Assembly (NCBI GenBank): GCA_965230525.1 | Contig: OZ246008.1 | Location: 1,550,001-1,614,000, forward strand | DNA length: 64,000 nucleotides | DNA from: GCA-002733465 sp965230525 | GTDB taxonomy: Bacteria > Pseudomonadota > Gammaproteobacteria > Enterobacterales > Kangiellaceae | Reading direction: 5' to 3' | Part shown: in pieces, positions 17,896 to 28,735 of the stretch | Numbering within the stretch: the stretch's first letter is position 1 | How the letters are laid out: each line of letters opens with the position of its first letter | Made by a program: the position numbers and the translations under genes | The notes under the pieces: model-generated | The model's database searches: none | Seen by the model: only the letters and a program-made list of their open reading frames with translations | Told to the model about the DNA's origin: nothing

Positions 17896-19500
17896 TTCTC
17901 TGCGCAATAATTTGCCGACCGCAGATTTTGGTAGCTCGTCCAAGAAAGCGACTTGCTTTGGAATTTTGTAGCCGGTTAAGTTTTCTCGACAAAAACTTAT
18001 CACATCAGCCTCTGTAACATTGGGATCGGTTTTAACAACAAAAAGCTTTGGTGCTTCGCCTGTTTTTTCGTCAGCAATTCCAATACAAGCGGACTCAAGA
18101 ATACCCGGCATATTAGCCATCACTGCTTCGATCTCGTTGGGATAAACATTAAACCCAGAGACTAAAATCATATCTTTTTTTCTATCGACAATATGAAAGA
18201 AACCTTTTTCATCCATAACAGCAATGTCGCCCGTTTTAAAATAACCGTCTTCGGTCATCGACTCTTGAGTAGCCGTAGTGTTGTTCCAATAGCCTTGCAT
18301 CACCTGTGGCCCTTTTGCACAAAGTTCGCCAGATTCGCCTTGTGCAACATCCTCATTTTGGTCATTTCGAATCGCAATATCTGTGGAGGGGAGCGGTATG
18401 CCGATTCCGGGTTGGTATCCCTGCTTGCTTCCCAAGTTTAATGACAATACCGGCGAGGTTTCCGATAATCCATAACCTTCCATAATTCGCTTGCCCGTCA
18501 CTTCTTGCCATTTTTGCGAGACTGCTTCTTGTACAGGCGCGCCACCACCGACAGTAAGTTTTAATTGACTAAAGTCTACCTCAGAGAAGCCTGGTGTATG
18601 CAATAGGCCGTTAAATAAGGTGTTTACCCCAGTAAAAATAGTTGCTTTAGTTGCTTGCCAAGTCTTAACAAAAGCAGGCATGTCTCGAGGATTAGCAACC
18701 AAAACATTAGTGGTACCAAAACTAAAATAGGAGAGAGTGTTAACGGATAATGCGAAAATATGATACATCGGGATCGCGGTGATAATCGTTTCGTTTCCGA
18801 AGTTAATTTTATCTTTAGCGAACTCTCGATATTGTAAAATATTTGCAATAATATTACCGTGACTCAGCATTGCACCTTTTGACAGCCCTGTGGTGCCTCC
18901 GGTGTATTGCAAAAACAACAAGTCGTTCTGAGAAAGTGCTGGTGGTGCGAAATTTTGATTGGTCTCAAGTGTCTCTTTGAATTGAATGGCATTTGCCAGT
19001 CGATTATCACACTCAGGGCTAGGTAGCCCTTTTCCAATTAGGTCATCTAAGTTAACTACGATGATATTTTTAACTTTTGTATGATTAATAATTTCTGCGA
19101 GAACGGGAGTGGAAGCAGCAAATATAACGATGGTTTCCACTTGTGCATCATTGAGTTGATGTTCGAGTTCCGTTGGCGAATAAAGTGGATTGACATTAAC
19201 TTGTACCGCTCCGCACCGAATAATGCCCCACATAGACACTACAAAGGGTAAAGTGTTTGGGCACATTAGCGCAACTCGATCACCCTTCTTAATTGCCAAT
19301 GAGTTCTGTAGATAACTGGCGAATTTTTCTGATAATTGTGAGACTTTAGCGTAACTCAAATCCTTTCCAAAACTTTGAAAAGCAACTTTGTTAGCATACT
19401 CATCCACGGAGCTATTTAACAAGTCAACCATGGAATGAAATTCAGAGTGATCGATTGTGTGACCACAGGCTTGCGGATAGTGTTCAAACCAAGGCTTCAT
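17881..19500 (-). CDS. fadD: Long-chain fatty acid-CoA ligase (AMP-binding enzyme)
   Basis: 539 residues. ATP/AMP signature YTGGTTGLSKGAML (about residue 203), later GYGLSETSP, then YFKTGDIAVMDEKGFF and DRKKDMILVSGFNVYPNEIE. The C-terminal catalytic Lys lies in KSAVGKLLRREL. It activates fatty acids to acyl-CoA at the inner membrane. The start follows the DUF302 gene by one base, with AGGAG inside that gene's 3' end, so the two are translationally adjacent. FadD is the best fit; substrate chain length is inferred. Confidence 0.93.
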   Translation of the reverse strand: MKPWFEHYPQACGHTIDHSEFHSMVDLLNSSVDEYANKVAFQSFGKDLSYAKVSQLSEKFASYLQNSLAIKKGDRVALMCPNTLPFVVSMWGIIRCGAVQVNVNPLYSPTELEHQLNDAQVETIVIFAASTPVLAEIINHTKVKNIIVVNLDDLIGKGLPSPECDNRLANAIQFKETLETNQNFAPPALSQNDLLFLQYTGGTTGLSKGAMLSHGNIIANILQYREFAKDKINFGNETIITAIPMYHIFALSVNTLSYFSFGTTNVLVANPRDMPAFVKTWQATKATIFTGVNTLFNGLLHTPGFSEVDFSQLKLTVGGGAPVQEAVSQKWQEVTGKRIMEGYGLSETSPVLSLNLGSKQGYQPGIGIPLPSTDIAIRNDQNEDVAQGESGELCAKGPQVMQGYWNNTTATQESMTEDGYFKTGDIAVMDEKGFFHIVDRKKDMILVSGFNVYPNEIEAVMANMPGILESACIGIADEKTGEAPKLFVVKTDPNVTEADVISFCRENLTGYKIPKQVAFLDELPKSAVGKLLRRELRQF

Positions 19501-19501
19501 A

Positions 19502-19969
19502 TTAGGGTTGCTCCTTTTTAGTTTGGGTAACTTGCTTTCCGATGGAATTCAAAGCAGAAGAAATTTTTTGAACGAGTGTGTTACAGCTTGATAAACTATG
19601 TCGAGCCGCAAGGTATTCGGGATTATTAAACGCCAACCAAACTACACCTTTCGAATCTTTCCAAATGAGGGCTTTTTGAGGTAAGTCGATGGCAGCACTT
19701 TGTGAACACTGCATCAAGTGACTTCCTATTTTCGGATTGCCAAAAATAATAAGCTGAGTATCTCGTAATGAAATGTTGTTTTTATTGGCTGCTTTAGCGT
19801 GATTGATATGATTGAATATCACAAACTGTTTTTGTTTAAGTTGTTGCTTTAAGTGACTTACCGTTTGTGCAACTGTGTGCTCGCTCTTAAATTGAAGTAA
19901 ACCGTTTTCTTGCGCTTGGGCGGCATAACTCAAAAACAAAAGAACGATTATAAAAACCTGTTTAATCAT
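19502..19969 (-). CDS. DUF302 family periplasmic protein
   Basis: 155 residues with a signal peptide ending near AQAQ. The DUF302 body includes HTVAQTVSHLKQQLKQK, FVIFNHINHAKAA, LIIFGNPKIGSHLMQ and ALIWKDSKGVVWLAFNNPEYLA. The fold is seen in small periplasmic proteins of unknown role. It forms a tight operon with fadD. Confidence 0.85.
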   Translation of the reverse strand: MIKQVFIIVLLFLSYAAQAQENGLLQFKSEHTVAQTVSHLKQQLKQKQFVIFNHINHAKAANKNNISLRDTQLIIFGNPKIGSHLMQCSQSAAIDLPQKALIWKDSKGVVWLAFNNPEYLAARHSLSSCNTLVQKISSALNSIGKQVTQTKKEQP

Positions 19970-20050
19970 AAGTGATACCCGATTAATTTAGTAAATACTG
20001 ACTAATCATAACAACTTAAATTTCCGATTTCCAAGGTTATTAAGTATTCA

Positions 20051-22141
20051 CTAAACTTGGCTGAGTTGTTCACCTTGTTTGACCCAGCGATTGAGCAAGC
20101 CTTGAATGATTGCCGGGTGTTGTTCAATGATAATATCTGCATTTTGCTGGACCTGTGGAAGTAGTTGTCTATCTCTCATTAAATCAGCAAAACGAAAAAG
20201 AACCTCACCGGTTTGTCGGGTTCCGAGCACTTCACCTGCACCGCGTATTTCTAAATCCTTTTCTGCAACCACAAATCCGTCACAAGTTTCTCGCATGACA
20301 TTCAAACGTTGCTTTGCATTGTTAGAAAGAGGTGGGTGATACATTAGAATACAATAGCTTTGCAATTCGCCTCGACCTACTCGGCCACGCAGTTGATGCA
20401 ATTGAGAAAGGCCTAAGCGTTCTGGGTTTTCAATAATCATTAAGCTAGCATTTGGAACATCTACACCCACTTCGATGACAGTTGTGGCAACTAATAAATC
20501 GATTTCTCCGTGCTTAAATCTCTCCATCGTTTGATGCTTCTCGGCAGGCTTTGATCGACCATGGACTAATCCAACTTTTAAAGGTGCCAGTTGGCTACAA
20601 AGATCGTTATAAGTGGCTTCGGCCGCTTGGCAAGCGAGCTCTTCTGACTCATCAATTAGAGTACAAACCCAATAGACTTGTCTGCCGTCTGTCTGACATG
20701 ATTGCTTAATTCGCTGAATGACTTTTAGTCGATTGGCATCACTAATTACTGAGGTCTCTATCGGTTTTCTTCCTGGAGGAAGTTGATCGACAATTGACAA
20801 ATCTAAGTCGGCATAGGTCGTTTGGGCCAGCGTTCGCGGAATGGGGGTGGCGGTCATAACGAGTTGATGCGGTTTTAGAATTTCGCCTGATTTTTCCTGT
20901 AAGCCTTTTTCTAATAGAGTCTTGCGTTGTTCAACTCCAAACCGGTGTTGCTCATCAATGATGACAAAGGCCAATCGACTAAAGTTGACCTGCTTTTGAA
21001 AAACTGCATGCGTTCCGATAACGATTAAACAGTCTCCGTTACTAATATCTTCGAGGGTCTGTCTTTTTTCTGCGGTTGGTAAGCTACTGATCAATAACTT
21101 GACCTTAATTCCCAATGGAGCAAACCAGTGACTAAACGATAAAAAATGTTGCTCGGCTAATAACTCAGTGGGTGCCATTAAAACCGTTTGCGACTGACTA
21201 GAGGCTACATTCAAAGCTGCAACCGCGGCAATGAGAGTTTTGCCACAACCAACATCACCTTGCACCAGCCGCATCATTGGAATACTTTTTTCCAAATCAT
21301 TTTCCACCTCGTTAATAACACGCTGTTGGGCATCGGTGAGTGTGAAGGGAAGTGAATTCAAGAATTCCTGTTTTTGATATTCCGCTTTGCTAACGGGAAA
21401 ACTTTGATGACTTTGATGTTTTTGCTTAAGCCTCTTTAATGCGATGTGATGCGCCATTAATTCTTCAAATGCGAGTCGTTTCACTAATGGGTGCTCACCA
21501 TTTTGAATATCGTCAATTGATATACCTACCGGTGGGTTGTGCAATAACTTGAGCGCATCATGTAACGGAGGAAAGTCCAGTTTGGCTAATAAATTCACGG
21601 GTAGTAGCTCTCGAATATTAGCCTGTGTGAGTTTTTCGAGTGCTTGTTTAACGGCCGATTGGAACGTTCTTTGTTGCAGTCCTTCAGTGGTTGGGTAGAT
21701 GGCAGTTAATCGATTATTAAGCTGCGGGGTACTATTAGACTTTAAAAATTTCATTTCTGGATGAATCATCGAAATACTTCGACCAGAATGTGAAACCTGG
21801 CCGTAGCACTGAATAAATTCGCCACGCACGAATTGTTTTTTTTGTGCCATTGAAAAATAAAACAGTCTTATATCCATTATGCCGGTCGAGTCCGAAATTT
21901 TACAGACCAGTGAGCGGCGTTTACCAAACACAATATCAGCCGCTTCTATTTCGCCAAATACTTGTGCGGTCTGCCCGTGAACTAAACTTCCTATTGGACT
22001 AATTTTACTTCGGTCTTGGTATTTGTAAGGGAGATGGAATAATAAATCTTCGAGCGTGTCGATACCTAGCCTAGAAAATTTTTCTGCGACTTTGGGTCCA
22101 ACACCTTTCAATGTTTCGATGGATAAATGCGCCAGTTCCAA
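20051..22141 (-). CDS. recG: ATP-dependent DNA helicase RecG
   Basis: 696 residues, normal length. The N-terminal wedge/OB region begins with an HhH-like LKGVGPKVAEKFSRLGI. Helicase motifs are GDVGCGKT (Walker A, about residue 300), DEQH, TATPIPRT, then VEVGVDVPNASLM-like motif V and QLRGRVGRG (motif VI). RecG remodels stalled forks and recombination intermediates. It lies 21 bp behind oxyR, an order known in Pseudomonas and relatives. Confidence 0.97.
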   Translation of the reverse strand: MELAHLSIETLKGVGPKVAEKFSRLGIDTLEDLLFHLPYKYQDRSKISPIGSLVHGQTAQVFGEIEAADIVFGKRRSLVCKISDSTGIMDIRLFYFSMAQKKQFVRGEFIQCYGQVSHSGRSISMIHPEMKFLKSNSTPQLNNRLTAIYPTTEGLQQRTFQSAVKQALEKLTQANIRELLPVNLLAKLDFPPLHDALKLLHNPPVGISIDDIQNGEHPLVKRLAFEELMAHHIALKRLKQKHQSHQSFPVSKAEYQKQEFLNSLPFTLTDAQQRVINEVENDLEKSIPMMRLVQGDVGCGKTLIAAVAALNVASSQSQTVLMAPTELLAEQHFLSFSHWFAPLGIKVKLLISSLPTAEKRQTLEDISNGDCLIVIGTHAVFQKQVNFSRLAFVIIDEQHRFGVEQRKTLLEKGLQEKSGEILKPHQLVMTATPIPRTLAQTTYADLDLSIVDQLPPGRKPIETSVISDANRLKVIQRIKQSCQTDGRQVYWVCTLIDESEELACQAAEATYNDLCSQLAPLKVGLVHGRSKPAEKHQTMERFKHGEIDLLVATTVIEVGVDVPNASLMIIENPERLGLSQLHQLRGRVGRGELQSYCILMYHPPLSNNAKQRLNVMRETCDGFVVAEKDLEIRGAGEVLGTRQTGEVLFRFADLMRDRQLLPQVQQNADIIIEQHPAIIQGLLNRWVKQGEQLSQV

Positions 22142-22162
22142 TTGCGTTCTCTAACTAAATCA

Positions 22163-23089
22163 TTAGTCTTTATTGATTGGGATTAGGTCGACTTGTCCCT
22201 GAAGTGCCTTTTGCATGCACTCAGCAATCACCATCACTGCTTCTTTTCGTGGATAACTGGCTCGCCACGCAAGTACCACTCGTCGTTTGGGAACTGGTTT
22301 GCTGAAAGGGCGTGAATCTAACCCAGGGTAATCTGCTTGCTTTGCTAAGGCGGTAATAGGCATTACGGTGATCCCGAGTTGCATCGCGACCATATGACGA
22401 ATCGTTTCTAACGAGCTTCCAACAACCCAATCTTCACTTCGCGATTGGGGCGATAGACACTGCGGGCAGGCGGCTATTACTTGATCGCGAAAGCAGTTTC
22501 CTTTGCCCAGCATTAGCAATTCGTCAGCAGGAATATCTTGTACCGAAATTTCTGAACGCTTGGCAAATGGATGACTTTCATAAAACAGCGAAATAAAATC
22601 TTCGCTATAAAGCTCTAAGGTTTCCAACGCTGGATCTGAAAACGGTAGGGCAAGAACTGCAATATCGATCTCAGCCTGAAGTAATTTTTTACGAAGGTTT
22701 TCGGTGTAATCCTCATCAATGTGAAGCGGCATTTCGGGATGTTCTTTTCTCATCGTTGGAATCAAAGATGGAAATAAATAAGGGCCAATGGTGAAAATCG
22801 CACCGAGTCGAATGACTCCCTCAAGCGGATTTTTTTGCTTACTTTTTAAGTAGTTTAGCTTGTCAGCTTCTTCTATAACTCGCTGTGCCTGTTGGGCCAC
22901 CGCAAGCCCTTCTGGAGTGATATCTATTTTTCGTTTTCCGCGCTGAAAGATGGTCACTCCAAGCTCATCTTCCAACTTTTTGATGGCAATACTCAAACTC
23001 GGTTGACTGATATTGCAAATCTCAGCAGCCTTACTAAAGTGCTGAGTTTGCGCCACAGCCACGACGTATCGAAGTTCATTAAGAGTCAT
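22163..23089 (-). CDS. oxyR: Hydrogen peroxide-inducible LysR regulator OxyR
   Basis: 308 residues. N-terminal LysR HTH (ELRYVVAVAQTQHFSKAAE ... SQPSLSIAIKKLE). The redox cysteines appear as NCFRDQVIAAC: two Cys nine residues apart, matching C199 and C208 of E. coli OxyR. A third Cys follows in CPQC. It activates peroxide defence genes once the disulfide forms. First gene of an oxyR-recG operon. Confidence 0.95.
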   Translation of the reverse strand: MTLNELRYVVAVAQTQHFSKAAEICNISQPSLSIAIKKLEDELGVTIFQRGKRKIDITPEGLAVAQQAQRVIEEADKLNYLKSKQKNPLEGVIRLGAIFTIGPYLFPSLIPTMRKEHPEMPLHIDEDYTENLRKKLLQAEIDIAVLALPFSDPALETLELYSEDFISLFYESHPFAKRSEISVQDIPADELLMLGKGNCFRDQVIAACPQCLSPQSRSEDWVVGSSLETIRHMVAMQLGITVMPITALAKQADYPGLDSRPFSKPVPKRRVVLAWRASYPRKEAVMVIAECMQKALQGQVDLIPINKD

Positions 23090-23456
23090 AGTATTCTTAA
23101 AATAAGAGTAAGTTTTGATATGTTATAACTATGGCTCAATGATTTCAATGCTAATTATGCTTATTTACCTTGTGAGTGAGGGAATTTGGTAGGACCACTG
23201 AAAGGTGGGTCTCTGGTATGAGAATTGTTAAACTCGCGTGTTGATAGTTAAAGTCACCACTGGATAGAGATTACAGCTGCCAAAATCAACCTAGAAAAGT
23301 GACTTTAGCTGCAGATTTATCGATATTTGGCTGATTATTGAGTTGGATTGATCACAGCTAGAACAGATCTAATAACAAGGTACTGCTATTTTGACGCATT
23401 CTGCGGTAGACTACTGTCAGGTATTACTCGCGAAATTGTTATAACAAGTACTAATA
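23090..23456. other. 367-bp divergent region between oxyR and a TonB-dependent receptor
   Basis: No gene seen. A TTGACG at 23391-23396 lacks a convincing -10 box at the right distance. I could not identify a clear OxyR site. It should contain both divergent promoters. Confidence 0.3.
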
Positions 23457-26144
23457 ATGAGACGTTATTTAATGACTCGTCAAGACCGGAAAAATGGATT
23501 TAATACAAAGCGCTTATCTCTGCTAGTGGCGGCGGTTTCATTGAGCTTGCCTGTGGCTAGCTTTTCTGTAATTGCAGATGAAAAGAAGGTTGAAGCGGGC
23601 GAGTCAAACAACACTAACAAGGTGGTTGTAACAGGGTCGCGAATTAAAAAAGTAGATATTGAAAATTTAACCCCCATTTTTACTATTGATCGCGAAGAGA
23701 TCGATAAATTGGGTTATGCCAATGTAAAAGATGTTATTGATAATATGACTCAAAACAGCGGCGGCACGTTTGATAATAGTGCGACTTTTGGTTTTACCCC
23801 AGGTGCCTCCGCGGTTAATTTTCGCGGGTTAGGATTTGGTCAAACATTAACCTTAATTGATGGTCGTCGGTTACCCATCTATCCGATCGGCATTAACGGA
23901 ACCACTAACTTTGTCGATCTCTCTGCCATTCCTATGGCTTTTGTTGAGCGTATTGATGTTTTAACCGATGGTGCGTCGGCAATTTATGGAAGCGATGCGG
24001 TGTCTGGGGTTATTAATGTGATCACCCGTAAAGACATTGAAGGTATTTCCTTAAACTTTAGAACATCAACAACAACCGATGGTGGGTTTGATACGCAGCG
24101 ATTTAATTTGCTCACCGGCGCGAGAAATGGGGATACTCAACTCGATGTTATTTTAGATTATTGGTTGCAAGACCCGCTGTGGGCGAAAGATCGCGATTAT
24201 GCTGATTCGGATGTCGCTAATCCGCGCGGTCAGTATAGTTTTGGTGGAGCCTCGTTTGTCGGCCTTCAAACCGGCACGGTTTATCAAGACCCCAATTGTG
24301 GAAATGCAGACGGCGCGTTGCAAGGCAACGGGGTGCCGGATGTTAATTTGCCCGTATATTCCAATAATGATCAATGGTGTGGGTATGATCGTTCTTTATC
24401 TCGGCAGCTCATTGCTCCTCAAGAAAGAATTTCATTGATGACAAGGATTCATTATGAGATTAACAGTGACCTAGTTTTTTTTAGTCGCTTGGGGTTATCA
24501 CGACTCAACACCAGTACTCAGCTGGAACCTAATTTTTATGGTGGCGGATTATTTACTGGGTTTGGCAGCTTAGTGCCCAACAATGGTGGTTTGGTAGTAG
24601 CGGGTGCGGCCAATAATCCTACGACCGGAAGCGCACTTGAAGAGAGCGGAGTTTTCGTAAGACGGTTAGTCGAGTTTGGACCACGTAAAACAGAAATTAC
24701 TAATGATGCTGCCAATATTTTAACTGGGCTCAATGGAACGATGAATGACGGCTTGTATGACTGGGAGTTGGGGTTTTCGTACAACAAGACAGAACTCGAC
24801 ATAGACTCCAATAATATTCATTTGAGTGGGCTTAATGCCGCGGTAGAAGCCGGATTGGATTTATTTCGTCCAATCCCAGAAGAGGTGGTTGAGCTGTTGC
24901 GGTTTGATGCCAATCAAAATGCCTATTCCACTAATCGAGTATTGGACTTCTCTATTTCAGGTGACTTGGATCTCCAGCTTAGTAATGGACCATTAAAATT
25001 TGCCATAGCCTTTGAACATGTCAAAGAAAGCTACAGTGATCAACCTGATGCAACGGTACTTAAAGGCGATGCTTTTGATGGTTCCTCAGAGGGTGAAGGA
25101 GAGCGTGACCACATGGGGATTGGTGGTGAGTTAAATTTTCCGTTTGCCGAAAACTTTGATATGAGCATCGCATTACGTTGGGATGATTATGATGATGATT
25201 CTGATGTTAACTCAGCATTTAGCCCAAGACTGGCTGCAGCCTATACCCCCACAGAGGATTTACTTTTTCGTTTTTCATGGGGCAAAAGCTTTAGAGCGCC
25301 GGATATGCAACGATTATTTGGTGGTGAAACGAGGGGCTTTAATGACATTGTAGACCCAGAATTCGATGGCCGTGTTATTCAATCCGTAGCCACTTCAACT
25401 CGATCGAATATTGAACTAGAGGAAGAGCGCGGAACCAATATTAATTTAGGGATGGTTTGGCAGGTTAATAAAAACTTCGACCTATCAATGGATATTTTCG
25501 ATATTTCATTAGATGACGTGGTGGCGGCTCCTTCACCTCAGTTTATCGTTAATGCTTGTTCAGAGTTTGATCTATTATGCGATTTTGTGATCAGAGATGA
25601 TGCGGGCACCTTGAGCGGAGAAAACGCTTTAATCGTATCGGGCCCCGTAAATTTTGCGAAGCAAGAAACTCGAGGAATTGATTTAACTGGAAACTATAAT
25701 TGGGAAAATAGTTTGGGCCGGTGGAACGCGACGTTAATGACCACTTGGATTAATGCCTTTTATTTTCAGGCTGTGTCTGGAATAGACAAAGTTGAAAATA
25801 TTGATTTAGGCGTGTTTCCTGAATTTCGTTCGAACTTTCTATTTGATTGGCAAAAAGAACAAATTGGCGCGACAGTGAGATTAAGTTACATCGACGAAAT
25901 TGCTGGAAGTTTTTGTGTTGTTTGTAGTCAATCTGAATATATTGGTTCCTGGTTAAGTCTTAACGCAAATGTACGATATAGCTTTTCAGAGTCTTCACGA
26001 GTTAGTCTGGGGGTTAACAATTTAGGTAACAAGGCTCCTCCTCAAGATCCAACCCAGAATAATTGGCCTTGGTATACCAACTCAGGTAGCTATTATAGTG
26101 CCGCTGGGCGAGAAGTTTACCTACAGTTGGATACTCGTTTCTAG
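23457..26144 (+). CDS. TonB-dependent outer-membrane receptor, paralog A
   Basis: 895 residues. A long signal peptide ends near VIADE, then a TonB-box-like KVVVTGSRIK and a plug domain (PIFTIDREEIDKLGYANVKDVI ... FRGLGFGQTLTLIDGRRLP ... IYGSDAVSGVINVITRK). A 22-strand barrel follows, ending in the typical C-terminal Phe (DTRF). It imports an unknown large substrate powered by TonB. It is closely related to the receptor at 31334-34045. Starts at 23457 and 23472 are both possible; neither has a strong ribosome site. Confidence 0.93.
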   Translation: MRRYLMTRQDRKNGFNTKRLSLLVAAVSLSLPVASFSVIADEKKVEAGESNNTNKVVVTGSRIKKVDIENLTPIFTIDREEIDKLGYANVKDVIDNMTQNSGGTFDNSATFGFTPGASAVNFRGLGFGQTLTLIDGRRLPIYPIGINGTTNFVDLSAIPMAFVERIDVLTDGASAIYGSDAVSGVINVITRKDIEGISLNFRTSTTTDGGFDTQRFNLLTGARNGDTQLDVILDYWLQDPLWAKDRDYADSDVANPRGQYSFGGASFVGLQTGTVYQDPNCGNADGALQGNGVPDVNLPVYSNNDQWCGYDRSLSRQLIAPQERISLMTRIHYEINSDLVFFSRLGLSRLNTSTQLEPNFYGGGLFTGFGSLVPNNGGLVVAGAANNPTTGSALEESGVFVRRLVEFGPRKTEITNDAANILTGLNGTMNDGLYDWELGFSYNKTELDIDSNNIHLSGLNAAVEAGLDLFRPIPEEVVELLRFDANQNAYSTNRVLDFSISGDLDLQLSNGPLKFAIAFEHVKESYSDQPDATVLKGDAFDGSSEGEGERDHMGIGGELNFPFAENFDMSIALRWDDYDDDSDVNSAFSPRLAAAYTPTEDLLFRFSWGKSFRAPDMQRLFGGETRGFNDIVDPEFDGRVIQSVATSTRSNIELEEERGTNINLGMVWQVNKNFDLSMDIFDISLDDVVAAPSPQFIVNACSEFDLLCDFVIRDDAGTLSGENALIVSGPVNFAKQETRGIDLTGNYNWENSLGRWNATLMTTWINAFYFQAVSGIDKVENIDLGVFPEFRSNFLFDWQKEQIGATVRLSYIDEIAGSFCVVCSQSEYIGSWLSLNANVRYSFSESSRVSLGVNNLGNKAPPQDPTQNNWPWYTNSGSYYSAAGREVYLQLDTRF

Positions 26145-26531
26145 AATCTAACACAGAGAACAGGTATTTTTCTCTGTCGACCGCTATGCGAACCATCGCT
26201 TTCCTTATCCATTCTTTATCATCGTATTCTGTAGTGTCCTAGTCTGCTCATTCGAAATCCTTTCCAGAATTTAGCACTGTAGCATAAGAGCAATTGCTCG
26301 AGAATCAACAAACAAAGAATTAACTTGTTGATTATCTGTTGAATCTTCCTTGTAATATTTTTTTTGACATTGCCATTATTTAAAGACGATTTAAGCTACA
26401 ACTTCATCGATATATTTTTACCTGAACACATTTTCTTACGGTTGCGAAACCTATGCTTACCTATTTTTGCTTATTATAGGCAGTTCGAGGTAGGCAATTT
26501 AGATAAATATTCCGAGCGTTGTAACTGACAT
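26145..26531 (+). other. 387-bp intergenic region between receptor A and the CadC-like regulator
   Basis: An ACAGAGAA/TTCTCTGT stem at 26153-26177 follows the receptor stop but has no T-run. TTGACA at 26364-26369 is a good -35 box, but the -10 (about 26387) is weak. No gene seen. Confidence 0.35.
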
Positions 26532-28712
26532 ATGAATGATGATTTTGCCTCCGAAAGGCGTTATTTGGAAATAGAAGATTATCGAGTAGAGTTTTCGAAA
26601 AACTTAGTTTTTCATCAAGGAAAAGCGATTCAAGTTACTCCTAAAATGCTCGCCGTATTGAAGGTGTTAGCTGAAAATCAAGGGCAAACGGTAACCAAGG
26701 AGTTTTTACTTGAGTCAGTCTGGGATGGAACAGTCACGACTGACATGGTGTTAAGTCGTGCCATTTCCGATCTAAGAAAATTATTTAACGACTCCGCAAG
26801 AAAGCAATCATTTATATCGACTATTAGTAAACAGGGTTACTGTCTAGTTAAACCTGTCACTTGGAAGTTCGCTAAACGCGCGGTGGAAACTTCGAGGCTA
26901 GATAAGCTCGAATATAAAGTCATACTAATGTTGCTATTTGTTGCAGCAAGCATTTATCCGATCTTTTTCGCAAACCAAGCCTCTCACCCCGACGAGTTTT
27001 ATTCAGTACCAAAACTCACCAATTTGACTGCAGATAAATCCATGCAACGATTCACACGCTTTAGTCGAGATGGTACCCAAATCGCGTATTTACAGAGAGA
27101 AGAAGATAGAGAAATAAAGGTGTTAGTGAGGCAGTTAGAGGATGACAGCATTACAACGGTTAAGAGCTACCAGGCCAGTAAAAATATTCTGACTGTGAAT
27201 TTTGCGTTTTCTCCTGAAGGTAATAAATTAGCCATAAAAGAGATGCTTATCGACTCTTGCACCATTTCAATTGTTGATCTCGAGACGTTGGAAGAGCATG
27301 TTCTCAAACATTGCCCTAAGTCTACGATAGCAAGTGTTGACTGGTCTCCCGATTCAAGGGAGCTGGTGGTGACTAATTTTGAGCAATCGACTCTAAAAGT
27401 CGGACTCTCAAAAATCAATATTGATTCTGACGCTATGCAAGAATTTTCGATGCCATCGCAACAGGCGAGCGGTTTTCTATTTCCGCGCTACTCGGCGAGC
27501 GGAGAAAGTATCTTAATTGTTACCGCTGAGCCCCGATTAGACCGCTGGGGAGTTGCCATAGTTGACTCTGTAAGCGGTTCGGTTGAACATTTACTACAAA
27601 CCGAAAATAAAATTAATCAAGCGGTTTGGAATGAGTCCGAAAAATCTATTTTTTACGTGGTCGACTCCGGGCACCAACCTGGTATTTGGTATTACGATTT
27701 AGTAAGCAAGACCAAAAAATGCATTCATACCATTGATCGCACTATTAGAGATCTAGATTTCAGCTTTCAAACGAAACAATTTAGTTATATACAGGAGGCC
27801 TATGATTTAGATATTTGGAAAAAGAGTATCGATGAAGATGGTCAGCCCTATGAAGAGAAATTGACACTTTCGAGTATTCAAAACTCTAACCCGCGGCTTT
27901 CGCCAAATGGTCAGTTTCTAGCGCTGTTTTCGAAAGGCAAAGGAGAGCATGAACTAATTGTTAAGCGGTTAGAGAACGAAGAAACAGTACTCCAATATTC
28001 CCGCAAGGGAATGAAGTTTGTTGATGTAAGCTGGTCGCCAAATAATCAACAATTATTACTTACTATGGCCAATCATCATGAGTCGAAGTTATTTAAGGTC
28101 GATATTAATAATGGCAATGCTATCGACATTAAGACAGAGCAAGGGATCAACCCACTTCGCGGTCGCTGGTCAGCCGATGGTCAAACAGTCTATTGGTCTG
28201 AGCAAGGCGAGAGCGGCTGGCGTGTTGCGGAGCTTTACACCCAAAAAACGATGGACGAGCAACAAAGAGTTGAAGCACAAACAAATTACTACCCGGTAGA
28301 CTTAAGCCAAGAACACTTCTTTGCAAGTGATGGGTACGTTTATTATAAAAAAGGTGGGCATTTCTTAATGGAAAATCGTATCTACCGTTGTCAGTTAAAG
28401 CAGAACGATTGCAACTCTCATATGACCGGTGCAGCCGAGGAAGTAGTGCTGAGCAGCCGATACCTAGCTTTGTGGGAGTTAAAAAACAATGTCATTTACT
28501 ATGCGACTTTCCAACCGGATACTTTTGATTATCGATTTTATAAAATGCCCCTCTCAACTATGGAATCTGTGTACCTCTACTCTTTGCCAAGAGAACTGTT
28601 GCCAGTTGCAGGTCAATTATCCATATCGGCTGACCAAAAAACGGTTTACTTTACTAAAAAGCAACGAACTAACTTTGATATTATTATGATGAAGCAACGA
28701 ATTACATCCTAA
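26532..28712 (+). CDS. CadC/ToxR-like membrane regulator with winged helix and PD40 beta-propeller
   Basis: 726 residues. An N-terminal OmpR-type winged helix (about 10-112) ends with FISTISKQGYCLVKPV. One membrane helix spans about 130-147. The large periplasmic part has repeated PD40/TolB-like motifs (FSRDGTQIAYL, FSPEGNKLAI, WSPDSRELVV, YSASGESILIV, LSPNGQFLAL, WSPNNQQLLL, WSADGQTVYW), forming a propeller. Such proteins bind DNA while membrane-bound and respond to a periplasmic cue. It lies between two related TonB receptors and is a plausible regulator of one or both. Confidence 0.9.
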   Translation: MNDDFASERRYLEIEDYRVEFSKNLVFHQGKAIQVTPKMLAVLKVLAENQGQTVTKEFLLESVWDGTVTTDMVLSRAISDLRKLFNDSARKQSFISTISKQGYCLVKPVTWKFAKRAVETSRLDKLEYKVILMLLFVAASIYPIFFANQASHPDEFYSVPKLTNLTADKSMQRFTRFSRDGTQIAYLQREEDREIKVLVRQLEDDSITTVKSYQASKNILTVNFAFSPEGNKLAIKEMLIDSCTISIVDLETLEEHVLKHCPKSTIASVDWSPDSRELVVTNFEQSTLKVGLSKINIDSDAMQEFSMPSQQASGFLFPRYSASGESILIVTAEPRLDRWGVAIVDSVSGSVEHLLQTENKINQAVWNESEKSIFYVVDSGHQPGIWYYDLVSKTKKCIHTIDRTIRDLDFSFQTKQFSYIQEAYDLDIWKKSIDEDGQPYEEKLTLSSIQNSNPRLSPNGQFLALFSKGKGEHELIVKRLENEETVLQYSRKGMKFVDVSWSPNNQQLLLTMANHHESKLFKVDINNGNAIDIKTEQGINPLRGRWSADGQTVYWSEQGESGWRVAELYTQKTMDEQQRVEAQTNYYPVDLSQEHFFASDGYVYYKKGGHFLMENRIYRCQLKQNDCNSHMTGAAEEVVLSSRYLALWELKNNVIYYATFQPDTFDYRFYKMPLSTMESVYLYSLPRELLPVAGQLSISADQKTVYFTKKQRTNFDIIMMKQRITS

Positions 28713-28735
28713 AAAGTTAAAATATGTTTGACCAG